Position numbers and translations under genes: made by a program. Below the pieces are notes generated by a model. The model was not told the origin of the DNA. It saw only the letters and a list, made by a program, of their open reading frames with translations, and did not search any database. Positions 1 to 7,434 of a stretch of 42,774 bases of DNA are shown here, piece after piece (the stretch's first letter is position 1; every line of letters starts with the position of its first letter). Source of the DNA: Bacteroidales bacterium (GTDB lineage: Bacteria > Bacteroidota > Bacteroidia > Bacteroidales > F082); NCBI GenBank assembly GCA_015709215.1, contig JACCQN010000030.1, forward strand, positions 1-42,774, given 5' to 3'.

Positions 1-36
1 ATGGGTTTACGGGTTCAAGGGTTTATGGGTTGAAGA
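1..36. repeat. Degenerate GGGTTTA-type short repeat
   Basis: Four imperfect copies of a GGGTTYA-like heptamer lie head to tail here and form the 3' end of the truncated AbiEii-like reading frame. The sequence resembles low-complexity intergenic filler more than coding sequence. It begins at the window edge, so its full length is unknown. Confidence 0.35.
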
Positions 37-255
37 TTTGGTAGTTATAGTAGGTGTGGAGGTGATCGAGCGGGTTTCAAAATCGTTTACCGCATTAACA
101 AAAAAATCGAGGTCATCGGAGTACCGGTGATTAAGATAAGCGCGGCTCAAAGCAGTGCCATCTGTAAGATAAAACCCAACAGGAATTTTACCCATTATTT
201 CAAGGATTTTATCTTGAAGCGGGTAAAGGGTATTTAGATAATAAGCGTCGTGCAT
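7..255 (-). pseudogene. Truncated AbiEii/AbiGii-type nucleotidyltransferase toxin
   Basis: The 82-residue product starts like the nucleotidyltransferase toxins of AbiE-type (type IV) toxin-antitoxin systems. Around residues 27-53 it carries the fold's G-T-A-L-S-R stretch followed by the Asp-x-Asp metal site (SDDLDFF). Family members are usually 200-300 residues. Here the similarity stops near residue 62 and the rest is threonine/serine-rich translation of a short intergenic repeat, so most of the nucleotidyltransferase domain is missing. It overlaps the 3' end of the small upstream gene by 47 bases, which fits a translationally coupled toxin/partner pair. The remnant is probably inactive because the C-terminal helical half is absent. 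The family call rests on the N-terminal motif only. Confidence 0.6.
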
Positions 256-514
256 TGGTATAATATGTGCGCCGTTGAGCAGGAAATAGTTTTTGAATGT
301 TTGCGTCAGTTAATAACAGCAGTAGTTTTTGCCTTCCCAGTAGCCTGATTAATTCGTACCATTTAAGGCTATTAAGTGCTCTGATAAATAGTTTATCATC
401 GTTTTGGAATGTTTCAAAAGGATCAGACAGCAAAACATCAATAATTTCCGATCGCTGGTTTTTAGGGATATCCCAGAGCATAGCATCCAATTTATGACGT
501 AAATTAAGTTGCAT
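209..514 (-). CDS. Small partner protein of the AbiEii-like gene
   Basis: This is a 101-residue basic, probably helical protein. The methionine at 514 is chosen because upstream codons translate a low-complexity intergenic repeat. The body (MLWDIPKNQ near the start, KWYELIRLLG in the middle, an RRTYYTNARRLL stretch near the end) resembles small proteins encoded just ahead of AbiEii-type nucleotidyltransferases in Bacteroidota, which are thought to act as the antitoxin or accessory partner. No helix-turn-helix is evident. The overlap with the downstream truncated toxin supports a former two-gene unit. With the toxin broken, this gene may be an orphan antitoxin. The role is inferred from context. 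Confidence 0.5.
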   Translation of the reverse strand: MQLNLRHKLDAMLWDIPKNQRSEIIDVLLSDPFETFQNDDKLFIRALNSLKWYELIRLLGRQKLLLLLTDANIQKLFPAQRRTYYTNARRLLSKYPLPASR

Positions 515-626
515 GTTGGCAGATTTTTTGTAAAAGTACAAAATCTTAAATGATGGAGGTATTTTTGGGTTTAAGAGTTTTATAGAGGCATAGCTATTGA
601 AGAAACATTGGTTTATAGGTTGAAAC

Positions 627-648
627 GAGCCCCCGCTAAGCGGGGCTA
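627..648. repeat. GC-rich palindrome
   Basis: CCCCG and CGGGG arms around a CTAAG loop form a short hairpin, extended outward by AGC/GCT with one bulged C. It lies between ridA and the small AbiE partner gene. It has no T-run, so a simple intrinsic terminator is unlikely. An intergenic palindromic repeat unit is the best description. Confidence 0.4.
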
Positions 649-650
649 AC

Positions 651-707
651 CGCCAAGAGCCAAGAGAAGAGCCAGGAGCCAAAAATCAAGAGCCAAAAGC
701 AAACAGC
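651..707. repeat. Degenerate AGCCAAG tandem repeat after ridA
   Basis: About six imperfect units of AGCCAAG/AGCCAAAA run head to tail, ending four bases beyond the ridA stop codon. The 15 bases at 693-707 recur exactly at 7415-7429, again immediately after the stop codon of a minus-strand gene. It may be a dispersed 3'-associated repeat. Confidence 0.5.
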
Positions 708-711
708 AGGT

Positions 712-1092
712 TTACGGGTTTATGGCGATCATTTCGATTTCGACGAGTACATTTAAAGGAAGTGTTTTTACGGCAAAAGCTGCTCTGGCAGGTGGGTTTT
801 CCTTGAAGCGGCTGCCATAAACGACATTCATGGCAGCAAAATTGGCCATATCGCTAAGCAGGCAGGTAGATTTCACCACATGGCTGAAGTTGCAACCTGC
901 AGCACTTAGAATGGCTTCGAGGTTTTTCATAACCTGTTCGGTTTGTATGGTGATGTCGCCTTCTACTACTTTTCCGGTAGCCGGATCGATTGGAACCTGT
1001 CCGGAGATAAAAACCATACCATTGGCTTGGATGGCCTGGCTGTAAGGGCCGATAGCACCCGGGGCGTTTGTTGTACTGATAACTTTTTTCAT
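712..1092 (-). CDS. ridA: RidA family enamine/imine deaminase
   Basis: The 126-residue product is a full-length RidA (YjgF/YER057c/UK114). These cytosolic trimers hydrolyse reactive enamine/imine intermediates such as 2-aminoacrylate made by PLP enzymes. The hallmark residues are visible: the GPYSQA stretch with Tyr17, the ISGQVP strand, the substrate-carboxylate arginine Arg103 in PPARAAF, and the terminal VEIEMIA strand with Glu120. It lies 14 bases downstream of the lipid kinase gene on the same strand and is probably the last gene of that run. The active arginine and glutamate suggest a true RidA rather than one of the inactive Rid subfamilies. Confidence 0.93.
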   Translation of the reverse strand: MKKVISTTNAPGAIGPYSQAIQANGMVFISGQVPIDPATGKVVEGDITIQTEQVMKNLEAILSAAGCNFSHVVKSTCLLSDMANFAAMNVVYGSRFKENPPARAAFAVKTLPLNVLVEIEMIAINP

Positions 1093-1106
1093 AGTGTTAT
1101 TGTGAT

Positions 1107-2084
1107 TTAAAGGGTTTGATGAAATTTCTTCAAGGCTTTTTTTCTGATGATCAGCTTTACAGCTTTAGGAACGATTTGGAAATCGAGGGGTGAGTTACCC
1201 AGTGATTCCCCGTCTGTTTCGAGGTAGATAGAATGGGGAGGTATGGAAGTTATAGTGATTTGTTTTCCGCTAAAGACGGAAACTTCGGGCAGGTTGATGA
1301 AGCTGCCATTATAAAGGTTTTTGATGTTTTTGAATATCCTGAATTTTGATGTTTTGCGAATCACTGTCATATCAAAAAGCCCGTCATCGGGAATGGCGTC
1401 AGGCAGTTGCATCATTCCGCCGCCATTGTATTTGCAGATGCCAATGCTCAGGCTGAACACCTTGTCGTTGAGCACCTCTTTATCGTCCACTTTGATATGC
1501 AGGTGAGTGTTTTCGTATTGAAACAGACCGGTCAGCAGGTTGTAGAGGTAAGCCAGCGTTCCGCCTTTTCCGCGGGCTTTCATCAGGTTGGTTTTTTGTG
1601 CTACCAGTGCATCATAACCCATGCCAGCCATATTGATGAAATAGCGGCTTTTGTCTTCGCTGTCGTAGCGGTATTTCACCTTGCCTACATCCTGCAAAAA
1701 GGTACGTTCGTTTTTGATGATACGAATGGCTTTCTCATATTTTTTTGGGAAATCGTACATCCTGCCCCAGTCGTTTCCGGTGCCAACGGTTATCATTCCG
1801 AGCATGATATCGGAGGAAGGGAAGCGATCCTGCTGAAAAATACCGTTGACCACTTCGTTGAGGGTTCCATCGCCGCCTACGGCAATAATTTTTTGATAGC
1901 CATGTTGTTGCACCAGATCACGAGTGAGGCTGATGGCATGAAAAGGGTGTGTGGTAAGGTGTGCTTCAAAATTAAAGCCTTCGCTGATGAGCAGCTGTTC
2001 GATTGCAGGCCAATCTTTGCCTGCGAGGCCAACGCCAGCAGTGGGATTGACAATCACGAGCCATAAAGGATTAGCGTAGCTCAT
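1107..2084 (-). CDS. Diacylglycerol kinase-family lipid kinase (YegS/BmrU-like)
   Basis: This 325-residue protein belongs to the DAGK catalytic-domain superfamily that phosphorylates lipids such as diacylglycerol or sphingoid bases. The NPTAG loop lies at about residue 13. The nucleotide-binding GGDGTLNEV motif is at residues 70-78 and a GTGNDWGR motif follows, both diagnostic. The C-terminal half is the beta-sandwich domain typical of YegS, with a TDGE motif near its end. No membrane segment is seen, so it probably works at the inner face of the membrane. Its start overlaps the end of the GT87-like gene by 14 bases, indicating coupled translation. The exact lipid substrate cannot be told from sequence. 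Confidence 0.88.
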   Translation of the reverse strand: MSYANPLWLVIVNPTAGVGLAGKDWPAIEQLLISEGFNFEAHLTTHPFHAISLTRDLVQQHGYQKIIAVGGDGTLNEVVNGIFQQDRFPSSDIMLGMITVGTGNDWGRMYDFPKKYEKAIRIIKNERTFLQDVGKVKYRYDSEDKSRYFINMAGMGYDALVAQKTNLMKARGKGGTLAYLYNLLTGLFQYENTHLHIKVDDKEVLNDKVFSLSIGICKYNGGGMMQLPDAIPDDGLFDMTVIRKTSKFRIFKNIKNLYNGSFINLPEVSVFSGKQITITSIPPHSIYLETDGESLGNSPLDFQIVPKAVKLIIRKKALKKFHQTL

Positions 2085-3231
2085 AAGCTTTTGTTTTGGA
2101 TAGAGGGTCGGGGTATTTTTTGCTTAAAAGTTCAAATATCGTAACAAAATATAAAACCACGCAGGGTAAAGCCTTTAGTGCAAAAGGTTTTATCCAGATT
2201 TCGCGTAATGTTTCAGGGAATAAATCCGTTGCAGAAAGCCCTGTGAGTAAAAAAATAAAAACTAACAAACTGATTCTAAAGGTATTTTGTTTGTAGCTTA
2301 TAAACCATAACCAGGCACCGGCCATAGCAATGACGTAAGATGGAGATTCGGCCTTATGGTTGAAAATGACTACCCAGTTGAGCAGCAAAGCGAAATAAGC
2401 CAGACGCCAGAAGAAATTTTTGCGGGCTTTTACTCTGAATAATGGTAAGATCATGGTAATAAAGCCAATGAATAAAAACAGCCTATTGGGCAGTTGTAAG
2501 CCAAAAACAGCGTTAAAAAGGGAGCGAAAAGAATAATTCAGTTCATGTGGTTTATCGCCGATCAGCAGCTCGAACCATGCGGTATAGTGCTGCCATAATT
2601 GTTCGGGGCCTGTAATGATGATGGGAATAAAAAAGAAGAGCAAGGAGAAAGCAGCCGAAGCTAATAACATTTTTCGGGAAGCTTTGTAAAAGGGTGCCAT
2701 CAGAACAAGCACAGCAGAAAACAATTTGAGGATAAAACCCAAGGCTATGGATAGAGAAGCGGTGAGTGGTTTTTTGTTTTCGAGCGAAGCAAAACCAAAA
2801 ATCATCAGGCCCAGCATGAGGCCGTTGCTTTGGGCATTTTGCACGGAAGTGATCATCTCGATGAGGATAAAATAGCCAAAAGCGCTTTGTTGTTTTTCTG
2901 ATAAGGGCAGCAATTTTATCGCCAACAGTGGGAGTAATGCATTGAGCCAATTCCACAAAAACACTCCCGGAATGCGCGGCAACCACCAAAAGGGGGCCAT
3001 TAAAAAGGCAAAGGCAGGGCTGTATTTATACAGATCGAAATACTGATCGTCATAATTCAGGTAAAGGTTTTCGCCTTGAAGCAGGTGAATAAAACTATAC
3101 CGAAAAATATCAAAGTTATTAAAAGAGGTTTCGCTGATCAAAAGGCGGTGCAGTGTTACGAGCAAAAAGATCAGGAAATAAATGACAATAACCCCTTTTA
3201 AACTTCCCAAAAATTTGATGAGCTGTTTCAT
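2071..3231 (-). CDS. GT87/DUF2029-type membrane glycosyltransferase
   Basis: This polytopic membrane protein of 386 residues has roughly ten hydrophobic segments. The first loop after TM1 contains the pattern FDIFRYSF...G.NLYL...YDLYKYSP typical of GT87/DUF2029 enzymes, the GT-C-fold transferases that use polyprenyl-phosphate sugars. The start at 3231 is preferred over the longer frame because its ATG overlaps the TGA of the upstream GT2 gene by four bases (ATGA). It ends inside the start of the lipid kinase. The neighbouring GT2 and lipid kinase suggest a role in an envelope glycan or glycolipid. The acceptor is unknown. Confidence 0.8.
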   Translation of the reverse strand: MKQLIKFLGSLKGVIVIYFLIFLLVTLHRLLISETSFNNFDIFRYSFIHLLQGENLYLNYDDQYFDLYKYSPAFAFLMAPFWWLPRIPGVFLWNWLNALLPLLAIKLLPLSEKQQSAFGYFILIEMITSVQNAQSNGLMLGLMIFGFASLENKKPLTASLSIALGFILKLFSAVLVLMAPFYKASRKMLLASAAFSLLFFFIPIIITGPEQLWQHYTAWFELLIGDKPHELNYSFRSLFNAVFGLQLPNRLFLFIGFITMILPLFRVKARKNFFWRLAYFALLLNWVVIFNHKAESPSYVIAMAGAWLWFISYKQNTFRISLLVFIFLLTGLSATDLFPETLREIWIKPFALKALPCVVLYFVTIFELLSKKYPDPLSKTKAYELR

Positions 3232-3986
3232 TGTTGCCTGTTCAGCTGGTTTAGTCTGCGGTATTTCCACCAGGTTTCGATGGCACTGATTTTACAGATG
3301 ATAAAACCATTGTATCCGTCCAGAAAGCCCCTTTTGATGATATAATTACGGATAAATTTGGCCACAGTTTTAACCACTGCATGAGGGAGGGAAGAGAAGT
3401 TGTTTTTTTGTTGCATAGCTTGGGCAGCGATATCGGCAAAATGGCGAGCCTGGCGGTAGTGTTCCTGAGTGCTGTAATAAGAATAGTGCAAAAGGTCGCC
3501 CGAAAGCTGTTTAGGCTGCTGCTCCTGAAGAAACTCAAATTTGTCGTGCGGATTTTGTCCTCCCCATTTGCCCAGGCGTTTATCAAACAGGCGCAGCTTA
3601 CGATCGGGATACCAGCCGCAATGGTGGATCCACTGCCCACAATAATTGGTGAGGCGATTCATGGTGTAAGCTTTTGCGGGGAAGCCCATTTTCTTTTCAG
3701 CCATGATTGCGGACTTTAGCTCATCCGAGAGGGCTTCATCAGCATCCAGCGAAAGCACCATAGTGTGAGCGCATAAATCCAGTGCCACATTTTTTTGTTC
3801 GATATAGCCTTCAAAAGGATGAGTGCTAAATAGTACACCAAACTCCCGGCATATGACTTCGGTTTTATCCTTTGAAAAGGAATCCACCACCACAATTTCA
3901 TCGGCCAGATCAGCAACGGATTCGAGGCAGCGGCGGATGTTTTTTTCTTCGTTGAGTGTGATGATGGAAACCGAGAGCTTTTCCAT
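3228..3986 (-). CDS. Family 2 glycosyltransferase (WaaE/KdtX-like)
   Basis: The 252-residue protein is a GT-A fold GT2 enzyme. Near the N-terminus lie SIITLNEEKNIRRCLESV and the VVVDSFSKDKT nucleotide-sugar strand, and LSLDADEAL supplies the metal-binding D-x-D. This layout, a compact enzyme without C-terminal membrane spans, matches the WaaE/KdtX-like branch that adds a sugar to the LPS core or a related glycan. It starts 15 bases after the stop of the T9SS-exported protein and shares an ATGA overlap with the downstream GT87-like gene. Sugar specificity cannot be read from the sequence. Confidence 0.88.
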   Translation of the reverse strand: MEKLSVSIITLNEEKNIRRCLESVADLADEIVVVDSFSKDKTEVICREFGVLFSTHPFEGYIEQKNVALDLCAHTMVLSLDADEALSDELKSAIMAEKKMGFPAKAYTMNRLTNYCGQWIHHCGWYPDRKLRLFDKRLGKWGGQNPHDKFEFLQEQQPKQLSGDLLHYSYYSTQEHYRQARHFADIAAQAMQQKNNFSSLPHAVVKTVAKFIRNYIIKRGFLDGYNGFIICKISAIETWWKYRRLNQLNRQQ

Positions 3987-4001
3987 GAAGTATGTTGTGC
4001 A

Positions 4002-6533
4002 TTAGTTGAGCAACAACTTATTACTAAATTGATGATAAGCACCGTTGAGGCGAATCATAATCACATCATACTTATTGGAGATACCCAGCCGGCTTCTGCT
4101 TAGCCTGATGCTGTGATTTCCGGCATCGAGTGGAAAGCTTTTTCTGCTGAGCATTTTGCCGGTTTTGTCGAAAAGCTGCAGCTCAAGCACATCCGACCGA
4201 TTGAGTTTGAATTGCAAGCTGAAGTCTTCTTTCGCCGGATTGGGGCTGATTAGCAAAGGGCTTTTGGTATTTTGCTCGTCAAGTTTTGTAATCACGACAT
4301 CAACTTCATTGGAAGGGATCGATTCATAGCTGTCGCGGAAGCTGGTAGCAAAATAGGTGTTGCTCATTTCCGGGTTTTCGTCCGTAAAACTCAATTCATC
4401 GCTATTAGTTTCGCCGATCAGGCTTTCGTTGCGATAGATTTTGAAGCCGTCGAAATTGAATCGGGATGATTTTGTGGTGAAAGAGGTTTTAATTTTTTGC
4501 GGATCGCCTGAATAATCCGGAAGCTTATCGACGAGTTTTTGGAGGGTTTGACCTTCACCACCGTTGTTCACCACCAAAGCATGGATATTCCAGTTGATAT
4601 CCCAGCCGAAATTGTCAGACATGCTCACCCAATCGGAGCCATAAAGCAGCATATCACCTTTGAAAGGGATGGCAGGGCCGTTATCTGTTCCGGCGGGATA
4701 TCCGCCTCCGGTATTGATTACCCGATAACCCACCCAAAGCTCCTGATCAGCATCTATTTGCACGGGATTGCTGAGTTCAATTTCGTTCCATTCGCCAGCA
4801 ACGGGATTTGTTACCGGCTGGTCGATCAGCAGGTTGCCGGCATACGTTTGGCTGCCACCTTGCCACACCCTTATACTAAAATCAGCGTCAACAGCAGCAA
4901 AAAAGACAGCCACGCGCGAAATGAACTGGCCGTTGTAGGCTTGCAGGTCGGCGGGGATAAAACGGATAGCTGCATCAAACATGGAGATGTTTTCGCCTCC
5001 AACGGCATCGCTGTTGGTGCCGTCGTCCCAATGCAACCATTCGCCCTGGCTGGCCGGAGCGTCCCAGTTGAGTTCGACCGTTGTGCCGGTTGCCTGACCA
5101 CTGAGGTTGAGCGGAGGAAACAGCAAGGCTTCGAGCGGGATAGTGATGTCGGTATCGGATGTAAGTTCGAGTCCGTTTTCATAATAACTGATAAAATCCT
5201 GTGCGTGCGCCTGGAGGTTGTATGTACCGGGCATGAGTTCCATGCTAAAATATCCTGATTCATCGGTGGGGTAGTTGATGCCATTCAGCACCAAAGTAGC
5301 GTTTGACAAGCCGTTTTCTTGCAGATCAGTGATTTGTCCGTTCAGCATAATGTTTTCTTCGAGCAGATTAAAAGCCCGAACGCCATAGATTTCATAAATA
5401 AAAGTACCATCCAGCGGTCTGAAATAACTCATAAATAATTTATCGGTTCCTAAGTCGTGATAGCCCATGATCTGAGGCCAGGAAGCATCTTCGGTGTTTT
5501 GAGAAAAGGGCAGCATATCCGACCAGTTTTGTCCGTTGTTGACAGAGTATTTCAGGTAAGCTTTGTCATTTTCGCTGTAGCTGCCATCGCTCCAAACCGT
5601 GTAAATGCGACGTTGGTCAGGGCTGTCTCCCGTAATCCAAAGGGAAGGCCGTTCTGAAGGGCCGCTGTTGTCGGAAAGGTTGAAAGGAGTTTGCCAGGTA
5701 TCGCCAAGGTCATCAGAGCGGAAAAGGATGATATCGGTTTGCAGCTCATCAATTTTCGAAGAGGAAAGCGTATAAATGCTGTTGTCGATCACTTTGGTTT
5801 GCAGGCGGGCGTTGTAAGCCTGGTTGTTGCTAATGTTTTGGGGGCTGGTCCAGTTTAGCCCGAAATCGGTTGACTTACTAAAAAACAGGTCGAGGTCGTC
5901 GTAATCGGGGCCTGTTTGGTCGTTCCAGAGGGTAAATATCTTATTGCCCTGCAAAGCGACATTGCACCAGTGTGCGCCGGAATTGGTGTTGGACACATTA
6001 ACGGGAGCCGACCAATTTTGACCGGCATCGGTTGAAGTCATCACAAACACTTGATAATCATAATTAATATCACGATCTTCATAAGCCAAAACCAGGGTGT
6101 CGCCTGCTATTGCGATTTGTGGTATTTGGGCTCCACTAATGGCATTGGTAATTTGTATTTCGCCGCCAAAGCTCTGCCCGTCGTTGGTGGATTTGAGCAT
6201 AAAAATCTCGCTGTTATTAGATGTGTTTCGATAGTAAAACACAAAGACATTACCATTTCCGGCAGCAATCACAGGGTAGTTGGCGCTATAGTCCAATCCG
6301 GTATACAGGGTGATTTTTCCGCCCCAGCTTACGCCAGCATTAGTGCTTTTGCGATACATCAGATCGCCCCATTGATCCCAAACGAGGTAATATTTCTCGC
6401 TTTGATTTGTCATGGAATGATTGCGGGAAGGGCCGTATTCATCCGAGATGTTTACAGGATCTTCAAATTGAATTTGTGCCTGGACAGTGAAACTAAAAAA
6501 CAGGATAAAAAGGATTTGTGCGAAAGTTTTCAT
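4002..6533 (-). CDS. T9SS-exported Asp-box (sialidase-like propeller) protein
   Basis: The 843-residue secreted protein starts with a clear Sec signal peptide ending VQAQ. The second methionine is chosen because a -7 promoter element at 6551-6558 leaves too little leader for the first. Residues about 60-350 carry at least six Asp-box repeats of the form S-x-(D/N)-x-G-x-x-W/F, as in BNR/sialidase beta-propellers. A carboxypeptidase-regulatory-like domain follows near 395-470, then a region rich in Asp/Gly with aromatic strands (about 480-680). The last 80 residues (SPNPAKEDF onward) form a type A T9SS sorting domain, so the protein should be exported across the outer membrane and anchored or released. 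Catalytic sialidase residues were not identified, so an adhesin or binding role is equally likely. It is first in a run with GT2 and GT87 genes. Confidence 0.85.
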   Translation of the reverse strand: MKTFAQILFILFFSFTVQAQIQFEDPVNISDEYGPSRNHSMTNQSEKYYLVWDQWGDLMYRKSTNAGVSWGGKITLYTGLDYSANYPVIAAGNGNVFVFYYRNTSNNSEIFMLKSTNDGQSFGGEIQITNAISGAQIPQIAIAGDTLVLAYEDRDINYDYQVFVMTSTDAGQNWSAPVNVSNTNSGAHWCNVALQGNKIFTLWNDQTGPDYDDLDLFFSKSTDFGLNWTSPQNISNNQAYNARLQTKVIDNSIYTLSSSKIDELQTDIILFRSDDLGDTWQTPFNLSDNSGPSERPSLWITGDSPDQRRIYTVWSDGSYSENDKAYLKYSVNNGQNWSDMLPFSQNTEDASWPQIMGYHDLGTDKLFMSYFRPLDGTFIYEIYGVRAFNLLEENIMLNGQITDLQENGLSNATLVLNGINYPTDESGYFSMELMPGTYNLQAHAQDFISYYENGLELTSDTDITIPLEALLFPPLNLSGQATGTTVELNWDAPASQGEWLHWDDGTNSDAVGGENISMFDAAIRFIPADLQAYNGQFISRVAVFFAAVDADFSIRVWQGGSQTYAGNLLIDQPVTNPVAGEWNEIELSNPVQIDADQELWVGYRVINTGGGYPAGTDNGPAIPFKGDMLLYGSDWVSMSDNFGWDINWNIHALVVNNGGEGQTLQKLVDKLPDYSGDPQKIKTSFTTKSSRFNFDGFKIYRNESLIGETNSDELSFTDENPEMSNTYFATSFRDSYESIPSNEVDVVITKLDEQNTKSPLLISPNPAKEDFSLQFKLNRSDVLELQLFDKTGKMLSRKSFPLDAGNHSIRLSRSRLGISNKYDVIMIRLNGAYHQFSNKLLLN

Positions 6534-6550
6534 TTGATACATTTTATGGG

Positions 6551-6558
6551 CAAATGTA
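6551..6558 (-). promoter_or_regulatory. Predicted -7 promoter element of the T9SS gene
   Basis: The minus strand reads TACATTTG, matching the Bacteroidota consensus TAnnTTTG, 17 bases before the chosen start at 6533. No strong -33 element was recognised. Confidence 0.45.
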
Positions 6559-6655
6559 AGGATTTAGATCGAAGTGCTGCAAGAATGGAGGTGAAAAGGA
6601 GATTGAAAAATGAAAATACTTTTATTGCCACTCTAACTAATAAATGTTAAGAAGC

Positions 6656-6688
6656 AAAAAAAGGCAGGTAACACGATGGAATCCTGCC
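6656..6688 (-). terminator. Intrinsic terminator of the 32-residue-repeat protein gene
   Basis: On the minus strand GGCAGG and CCTGCC arms enclose a loop of about 14 bases and are followed by seven T residues. It begins 23 bases beyond the stop of the small secreted protein gene. Confidence 0.75.
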
Positions 6689-6711
6689 TCAGTAAGCTTG
6701 AAAAACCGGAT

Positions 6712-7092
6712 TTAGTTTTTGCTGCTGATAAACACCACCGGCCTGTAGTTGTAATTGCGGTTATGCACATGGCTTATGATATACAGCGTGTTGAAGGGGA
6801 TGTCGTTGATGGATTCTTCTTCCGGAAGTTCAAAGTTAACCTTCATAGCTGAATCGCAGCGGTATTGGGCAACAACTTTTTTGGTATCGAAAGGGATATC
6901 GGCAATGTAAGCTTCTTCCTGTATGCTTATCAGGAAGTAATGATTATAGTTATTTTGGATGCTATCGAAAATTGCTTTAGTATCGAAAGGTATATCGTCG
7001 ATGTATTGTTCATTTTGCAGTGTGATTCCTGTTGCCAAGCTATTCATGCTTATGATGAAGATTAAACTGATGATGATGTTTAAAGTTTTCAT
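6712..7092 (-). CDS. Small secreted protein with three 32-residue repeats
   Basis: The 126-residue product has a Sec signal peptide (hydrophobic residues 5-20) and then three copies of one motif: YIDDIPFDT at 30-38, YIADIPFDT at 62-70 and SINDIPFNT at 94-102. The copies are exactly 32 residues apart, each preceded by Glu/Gln-rich residues and followed by a short beta-prone stretch. The consensus is E-x-Y-I-x-D-I-P-F-(D/N)-T. I do not recognise an assigned function. It has its own terminator and lies alone between two large genes for exported proteins. No lipobox cysteine or T9SS domain is present, so a periplasmic location is most likely. Tandem periodicity suggests a small repeat fold or a peptide-like ligand. 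Confidence 0.75.
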   Translation of the reverse strand: MKTLNIIISLIFIISMNSLATGITLQNEQYIDDIPFDTKAIFDSIQNNYNHYFLISIQEEAYIADIPFDTKKVVAQYRCDSAMKVNFELPEEESINDIPFNTLYIISHVHNRNYNYRPVVFISSKN

Positions 7093-7434
7093 GTCGTTCT
7101 GTTTTTTAGTTCTTATATTTCTGTTTTTAAATACTTTTACTCTAATGACGTGCCAAAGTTTGTAAAGTATTAAACAGCAATATATTACAATGGTTAAATG
7201 TTTTTGTTTTATGCCAAGAGGCTGTATTAAAACCGAACAATTTTGTGCGGAAGCGTACGGTTTTTTGGTTAAGGCAATATTTTAGTGATTTAGAGCGAAA
7301 GGCCTTTCAGCATTTTTTTGTTGGGTTAGATGATCCATTTGCGAGGCGCAAGTCACACGCAGTAATTCGGGTAGTGGCGAAATTGCGGGGATCGTACATA
7401 CAAAGAGCTAAAATCCAAAAGCAAACAGCTCATT
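7093..7434. other. Intergenic region without a convincing gene
   Basis: These 342 bases lie upstream of the repeat-protein gene and downstream of the large minus-strand gene. A 70-codon open frame on the plus strand has a biased composition, no recognisable family and no good start signal. The segment contains the 15-base repeat at 7415-7429. Confidence 0.5.
7415..7429. repeat. Second copy of the 15-base post-stop repeat
   Basis: CCAAAAGCAAACAGC is identical to 693-707. Here it lies five bases beyond the stop codon of the 940-residue protein gene; after ridA the spacing is four bases. Confidence 0.5.

Noticed and set aside
651-707. CRISPR-like array after ridA
   Set aside because: Units are 7-8 bases, degenerate and lack spacers; no cas genes nearby.
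1407-2066. 219-codon frame antisense to the lipid kinase
   Set aside because: Composition is that of a shadow frame; the minus-strand kinase has all family motifs.
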